Origin: Spirochaetales bacterium | Lineage (GTDB): Bacteria; Spirochaetota; Spirochaetia; DSM-27196; SLAA01 | DNA: 10,047 nt | Direction: 5' to 3' | NCBI GenBank assembly: GCA_007126415.1 | Contig: SLBH01000309.1 | Span: 1 to 10,047 of the forward strand | Shown: piece after piece, positions 7,255 through 10,047 of the stretch | Layout of the letters: each line of letters starts with the position of its first letter | How positions within the stretch are numbered: the stretch's first letter is position 1 | Translations under genes and position numbers: made by a program | The notes under the pieces: model-generated | Database searches by the model: none | Told to the model about the DNA's origin: nothing | What the model saw: only the letters and a program-made list of their open reading frames with translations

Positions 7255-8622
7255 CTACGACCGCCGCGGTTTGGCCGCTCGCCTCGGCCGTCCGCGTCCG
7301 CCGCCTTGGCCGCCTTGGCCGTTTCGCGCTCCGTTGCCCCGGCCGTTGCCGGCATAGCCGTTGCCTCCGTTCCCGCGGGAGCGGCCTCGGCCGGCAGACG
7401 CACCGCCGGCTCGCGGGGCGCGCTCAGGCTTGGGCTCAAAATGGTAGATGTTATCGAGGTCAACCGCGATGCGATCGTCTATCAGCCGTTCGATCGCGCG
7501 TAGCGAGCCGACCTCACCGGCGTCGCAAAACGACACCGCGGAGCCTTCGGCGCCTGCGCGGGCGGTTCGCCCAATGCGGTGCACGTAGGTCTCGGCCTCG
7601 CTCGGAATCTCGAAGTTAATTACATGCGAGATCTCGTCGACATCGATTCCGCGCGCCGCAACGTCGGTGGCGACCAGCACCTGCACGCGGCCGGAACCAA
7701 AGTCTCCGAGCGCGCGCTTGCGGGCGTTCTGCGTTTTGTCGCCGTGGATCGCGTCGCTGGAAATACGCTGTTTGGACAGCGCTTTAGCGACGCGCGACGC
7801 GCGATGTTTGGTACGCGTGAACACGAGCGCGCGATCCATCCCCTCGCGCTCGATCAACTCAACGAGCAGTTTCATTTTGTTGGCTTGCTCAACGAACATA
7901 ACCGTCTGCGCGATGCGCTCCACCGGCTGCTGTCCTTCGGTGCCTTCCACCAGCGCAGGATGCGAGAGCACTCCCGCCGCGAGGTCGGCTATCTCTTTCG
8001 GCATGGTCGCCGAGAACAATGCCGTCTGCGGGTGAGTGGAGATCATCGCGATGATACGACGAACATCCGGAATGAATCCCATATCGAGCATGCGGTCGGC
8101 TTCGTCCAGCACCAGAAACTCAACGCCCGCGAGCGAAATTCGCTGCTCCGAGATGAAATCAAGGAGCCGGCCCGGAGTGGCGGTCAGTACGTCCGGCGAG
8201 CGCTGCAGCGAGCGCGCCTGCACCGTCTTCGAGGCTCCGCCGTATACCGCGGTATGCTTGATTCGAAGATCGGCACCGTAGGCGCCGACTCGCTCATCGA
8301 TCTGCTCGGCGAGTTCGCGCGTGGGCGCGAGGATCAGCACTCGCGGCTTGCAGACCGTTGAGCGTCCGCCGCGGGCGTCGCGGCCTTCGCGGGCGGCACT
8401 CTTATTTTCTTTGCCGTCATTTTGGGAAAGCAGTTGTAGTAGCGGCAGCACAAACGCTGCGGTTTTGCCGGTTCCGGTCTGAGCGGTTGCGAGCAGATCG
8501 CGGCGCGAGAGAATCTCGGGTATCGCCTGTACCTGTACTTCGCTCGGTGAGGTGTAGCCTTGCTTCTCTATCGCGCTCAGCAATCGGGGGTCTAGTTCGA
8601 GGTCGTGAAACGTAGTTATCAC
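7255..8622 (-). CDS. rhlE: DEAD-box ATP-dependent RNA helicase, RhlE-like
   Basis: A 455-residue RNA helicase that would unwind or remodel RNA in ribosome assembly or decay. All core motifs are visible: Q-motif region around residues 22-35, motif I ATAQTGTGKT (45-54), PTREL (100-104), TPGRL (149-153), DEAD (173-176), SAT (204-206), ALVFTRTK (265-272), ATDVAARGID (318-327) and HRIGRTAR (348-355). A basic insert (about 68-92) precedes motif Ia. The tail, from about 401, is rich in Arg, Gly and Asn (GRGRSRGNGGNGYAGNG type) and ends in basic residues; such tails give non-specific RNA binding. The start is GTG at 8622: AAGGA lies eight bases upstream (8635-8631), and ITTFHDLELD is a normal start for this family. 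An open frame extends further upstream to 8748 but that extension shows no family resemblance. The gene is convergent with ettA, with 39 bases between stops. RhlE rather than another DEAD subgroup is the less certain part. Confidence 0.92.
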   Translation of the reverse strand: MITTFHDLELDPRLLSAIEKQGYTSPSEVQVQAIPEILSRRDLLATAQTGTGKTAAFVLPLLQLLSQNDGKENKSAAREGRDARGGRSTVCKPRVLILAPTRELAEQIDERVGAYGADLRIKHTAVYGGASKTVQARSLQRSPDVLTATPGRLLDFISEQRISLAGVEFLVLDEADRMLDMGFIPDVRRIIAMISTHPQTALFSATMPKEIADLAAGVLSHPALVEGTEGQQPVERIAQTVMFVEQANKMKLLVELIEREGMDRALVFTRTKHRASRVAKALSKQRISSDAIHGDKTQNARKRALGDFGSGRVQVLVATDVAARGIDVDEISHVINFEIPSEAETYVHRIGRTARAGAEGSAVSFCDAGEVGSLRAIERLIDDRIAVDLDNIYHFEPKPERAPRAGGASAGRGRSRGNGGNGYAGNGRGNGARNGQGGQGGGRGRPRRAAKPRRS

Positions 8623-8975
8623 AGTAGGTGTCCTTGGGTGGCGCAACCGATAACCTACAACACGAGATATCTTTGCGCCTGAGTGTATTTCGTGGAAAAT
8701 CAAAAAAACGCGGGAACCACCTTGCGCTTTGCCGTAAGAGGCGCGCATCCCCCGGATGTGAGGGTGATGGTTATCGGCGGGCTTCCGTGATTACATCCGA
8801 ACGATTGCCGAAAGTTACCACGCCGATAGGTCTTGGTCAAGCCCGGCTCGACGCCCGTGTCGCGAAGCGATGCGGCGTGCAGCCGCGCGCAGCGCAGCGC
8901 AAAAGCGCAGCGCGAAAACAAAAGCGCAGCGCAAAAACTTGACGCGGTCTGCTAATCAGGTGAGACTGAACTCTC
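8623..8975. other. Divergent intergenic region, no gene recognised
   Basis: This 353-base gap lies between the helicase start (minus) and the sulfatase-like gene start (plus). It holds the helicase ribosome binding site (8635-8631), a stem GCGGC-GTGCA-GCCGC (8872-8886), and the GCGCAGCGC repeat cluster described separately. TTGACG at 8939-8944 could be a -35 box for the plus-strand gene but the -10 at 17 bases (GAGACT) is poor. Open frames crossing the gap on both strands are Arg/Ala-rich, lack family resemblance and look like by-products of base composition. Confidence 0.6.
8887..8932. repeat. Cluster of GCGCAGCGC words separated by A-tracts
   Basis: The 9-base word GCGCAGCGC occurs at 8887-8895, 8892-8900, 8905-8913 and 8924-8932. 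The last two belong to a 13-base direct repeat AAAAGCGCAGCGC (8901-8913 and 8920-8932), 19 bases apart. It follows a 5-base-stem hairpin (8872-8886) and ends a few bases before the TTGACG at 8939. It may be a slippage-prone repeat, a protein-binding cluster or a fragment of a dispersed element; the sequence alone does not decide. Confidence 0.55.
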
Positions 8976-10047
8976 ATGTATCCGCTGCTAACCGCGATCG
9001 GCGATATCGTGCGTGCCCCCGAGTTCCGCGGCCACAGGCCGCCGGCTGTGGCGCTGATAGCTGCGGGAGCGCTCGTTATCGGCGGGCGCATACTGCTCGC
9101 ACTCCAGATACCGGGAGCCTCGCTTAATCCGCGCGCGATAGCTCTGGAGCTCTTATGCGCCCTGGCATTCTTGGGGTTCGTATACCTGAGCGCGGCGCTG
9201 CACCGGGCGCCCGCAGTTATGCTATCGCTCATCTACGCACTGCTGTACACGGCGAACCTCGAGATGATCGCCGCGATGGACACCGTGGTGGAGTTACAGG
9301 ATGTTGTGTTTGCAGCCGATGAGGTCTTTTTGAGCGGAAGCGCGGCCGGGCTGCAGTTTGGATGGTTCGGTTTGATACTCACCGCGGCGTTCGTACTGTT
9401 CGCGGTGCTCGCGGGCAGGGCTCACCGCCGACACCGTTGCTCCAAGCGGCGGCTCGCGATCGGTTCGGCGGCGCTCGTGGCTTTGGCTGCCGCGCTTTAC
9501 CTTGCACCGAGCGGAGTCACCTGGCTCGACGACGGTTTGGTCCGCACCTCGCTTCGGAGCACGGTGCGGCGCGCCGCCCTAACCGCGGCCGACCGCCCAC
9601 TGCACAGCCTCGCCCAAGGCGACGCCGAGCTGCCGCGGCATACCCCGGCCGGCCCCGGCACCCCCGGTGCCCCGGACGCTTCGGATCAACCGCGTGCGGC
9701 GGCTGAGACGCGAGGCGATCTCGACGGCGAGTTGCTGATCCCACAAGCCGAGGGCGAGCGGAATGTGCTGCTCGTTATCATTGAGGGCATCCCGGGAGTC
9801 TATCTCGAACAAGTTCAGGCGGCCGCCGAGGTGCCGTACGAGGTTACGATGCCGCGTTTCAGTGAGATCGCGGATTTGGGACTCCTCGCGACGCAGTCGG
9901 TCGCGCACGCGCGGCAGACCGTTCGCGGTCTCTACTCGGCGCTCACCGGCGACTACCCGCGGCTCAACCTCGCGACACCCAAGATATACCCCTACATGCA
10001 GGCCGATGAAGCCGACCGGCCTCCCGGGCTGGCCGCTGCGATGCGCG
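8976..10047 (+). CDS. Membrane-anchored sulfatase-fold protein, LTA synthase/phosphoglycerol transferase-like (partial)
   Basis: The first 357 codons are present and the gene continues past the window. An in-frame TGA at 8967 means the start is at or after 8976; AGGTGA (8958-8963) is a somewhat distant ribosome binding site. The N-terminus has about five hydrophobic helices (roughly 23-45, 54-75, 79-100, 128-147 and 160-178), then a Pro/Ala-rich linker (about 205-245), then the start of an alkaline-phosphatase-fold domain. NVLLVIIEGIPGVYLE supplies the metal-ligand acidic residue (Glu270) and RQTVRGLYSALTGDYPRL supplies the likely catalytic Thr315, which in LTA synthases forms the phosphoglycerol intermediate. 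This layout fits enzymes that add phosphoglycerol or phosphoethanolamine to envelope glycans on the outer face of the inner membrane. The remaining metal ligands lie outside the window, so substrate cannot be told, and a true sulfatase remains possible. Confidence 0.8.
   Translation, partial: MYPLLTAIGDIVRAPEFRGHRPPAVALIAAGALVIGGRILLALQIPGASLNPRAIALELLCALAFLGFVYLSAALHRAPAVMLSLIYALLYTANLEMIAAMDTVVELQDVVFAADEVFLSGSAAGLQFGWFGLILTAAFVLFAVLAGRAHRRHRCSKRRLAIGSAALVALAAALYLAPSGVTWLDDGLVRTSLRSTVRRAALTAADRPLHSLAQGDAELPRHTPAGPGTPGAPDASDQPRAAAETRGDLDGELLIPQAEGERNVLLVIIEGIPGVYLEQVQAAAEVPYEVTMPRFSEIADLGLLATQSVAHARQTVRGLYSALTGDYPRLNLATPKIYPYMQADEADRPPGLAAAMR

Noticed and set aside
7296..7330. Tandem CCGCCTTGG-like repeat
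   Set aside because: Explained as codons for the Gly/Gln-rich tail of the helicase rather than a separate element.
7579..8361. 260-codon plus-strand open frame inside the helicase gene
   Set aside because: Arg/His-rich shadow opposite conserved helicase motifs; no independent evidence.
8623..8748. Longer N-terminus for the helicase, starting at 8748
   Set aside because: The added residues show no DEAD-box resemblance, whereas GTG at 8622 has a well-spaced AAGGA and a normal family start.

Overview
The window looks like chromosomal DNA of a free-living, moderately G+C-rich bacterium. A spirochaete-like host is my best guess, with low confidence. The hints are the Gly-Gly-Ser-Ala-Glu-Glu stretch just after the signal peptide of the binding protein, a style common in spirochaete solute-binding proteins, and a CBS/DRTGG-containing Mn-dependent pyrophosphatase. 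No rRNA, tRNA, CRISPR array, insertion sequence or phage gene was seen.

Left part (about 1-3470, all on the minus strand) is a damaged catabolic operon. Read in its own direction it begins with a dipeptide/oligopeptide-type ABC transporter: family 5 binding protein, DppB-like permease, DppC-like permease, DppF-like ATPase. It ends with an apparently intact gluconate 5-dehydrogenase-like SDR and the start of a gene that may be a cupin sugar isomerase. Every transporter gene carries deletions. I infer six breakpoints, at about 2514-2525, 2123-2137, 1727-1732, 1283-1291, 1046-1054 and 998. They remove the middle and end of the binding protein, the start of the first permease, nearly all of the second permease, any gene between it and the ATPase, and the Walker A, signature and Walker B parts of the ATPase. 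At several joints the sequence reads as conserved protein on both sides in overlapping frames, which suggests deletion between short direct repeats. The SDR after the wreck keeps its NAD(P)-binding and catalytic residues. It has no ribosome binding site, but a candidate promoter lies so close to its ATG that a leaderless transcript is possible.

The 316-base region 3471-3786 separates this operon from the divergent right-hand genes. It holds two short dyads of the form GGT-N3-ACC, centred 32 bases apart around a candidate minus-strand promoter. They resemble operators of FadR-type GntR repressors, which would fit sugar-acid control.

Right part (3787-10047) is visibly more G+C-rich housekeeping DNA with intact genes: a DHH-family Mn-dependent inorganic pyrophosphatase with CBS and DRTGG regulatory domains (GTG start), the ABC-F translation factor EttA, a convergent RhlE-like DEAD-box RNA helicase (GTG start) with an RG-rich tail, and the first 357 codons of a membrane-anchored sulfatase/LTA-synthase-fold protein that runs off the window. 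I found no clearly new multi-gene system. The most unusual object is the microhomology-scarred transporter operon, including an in-frame binding protein-permease chimera.
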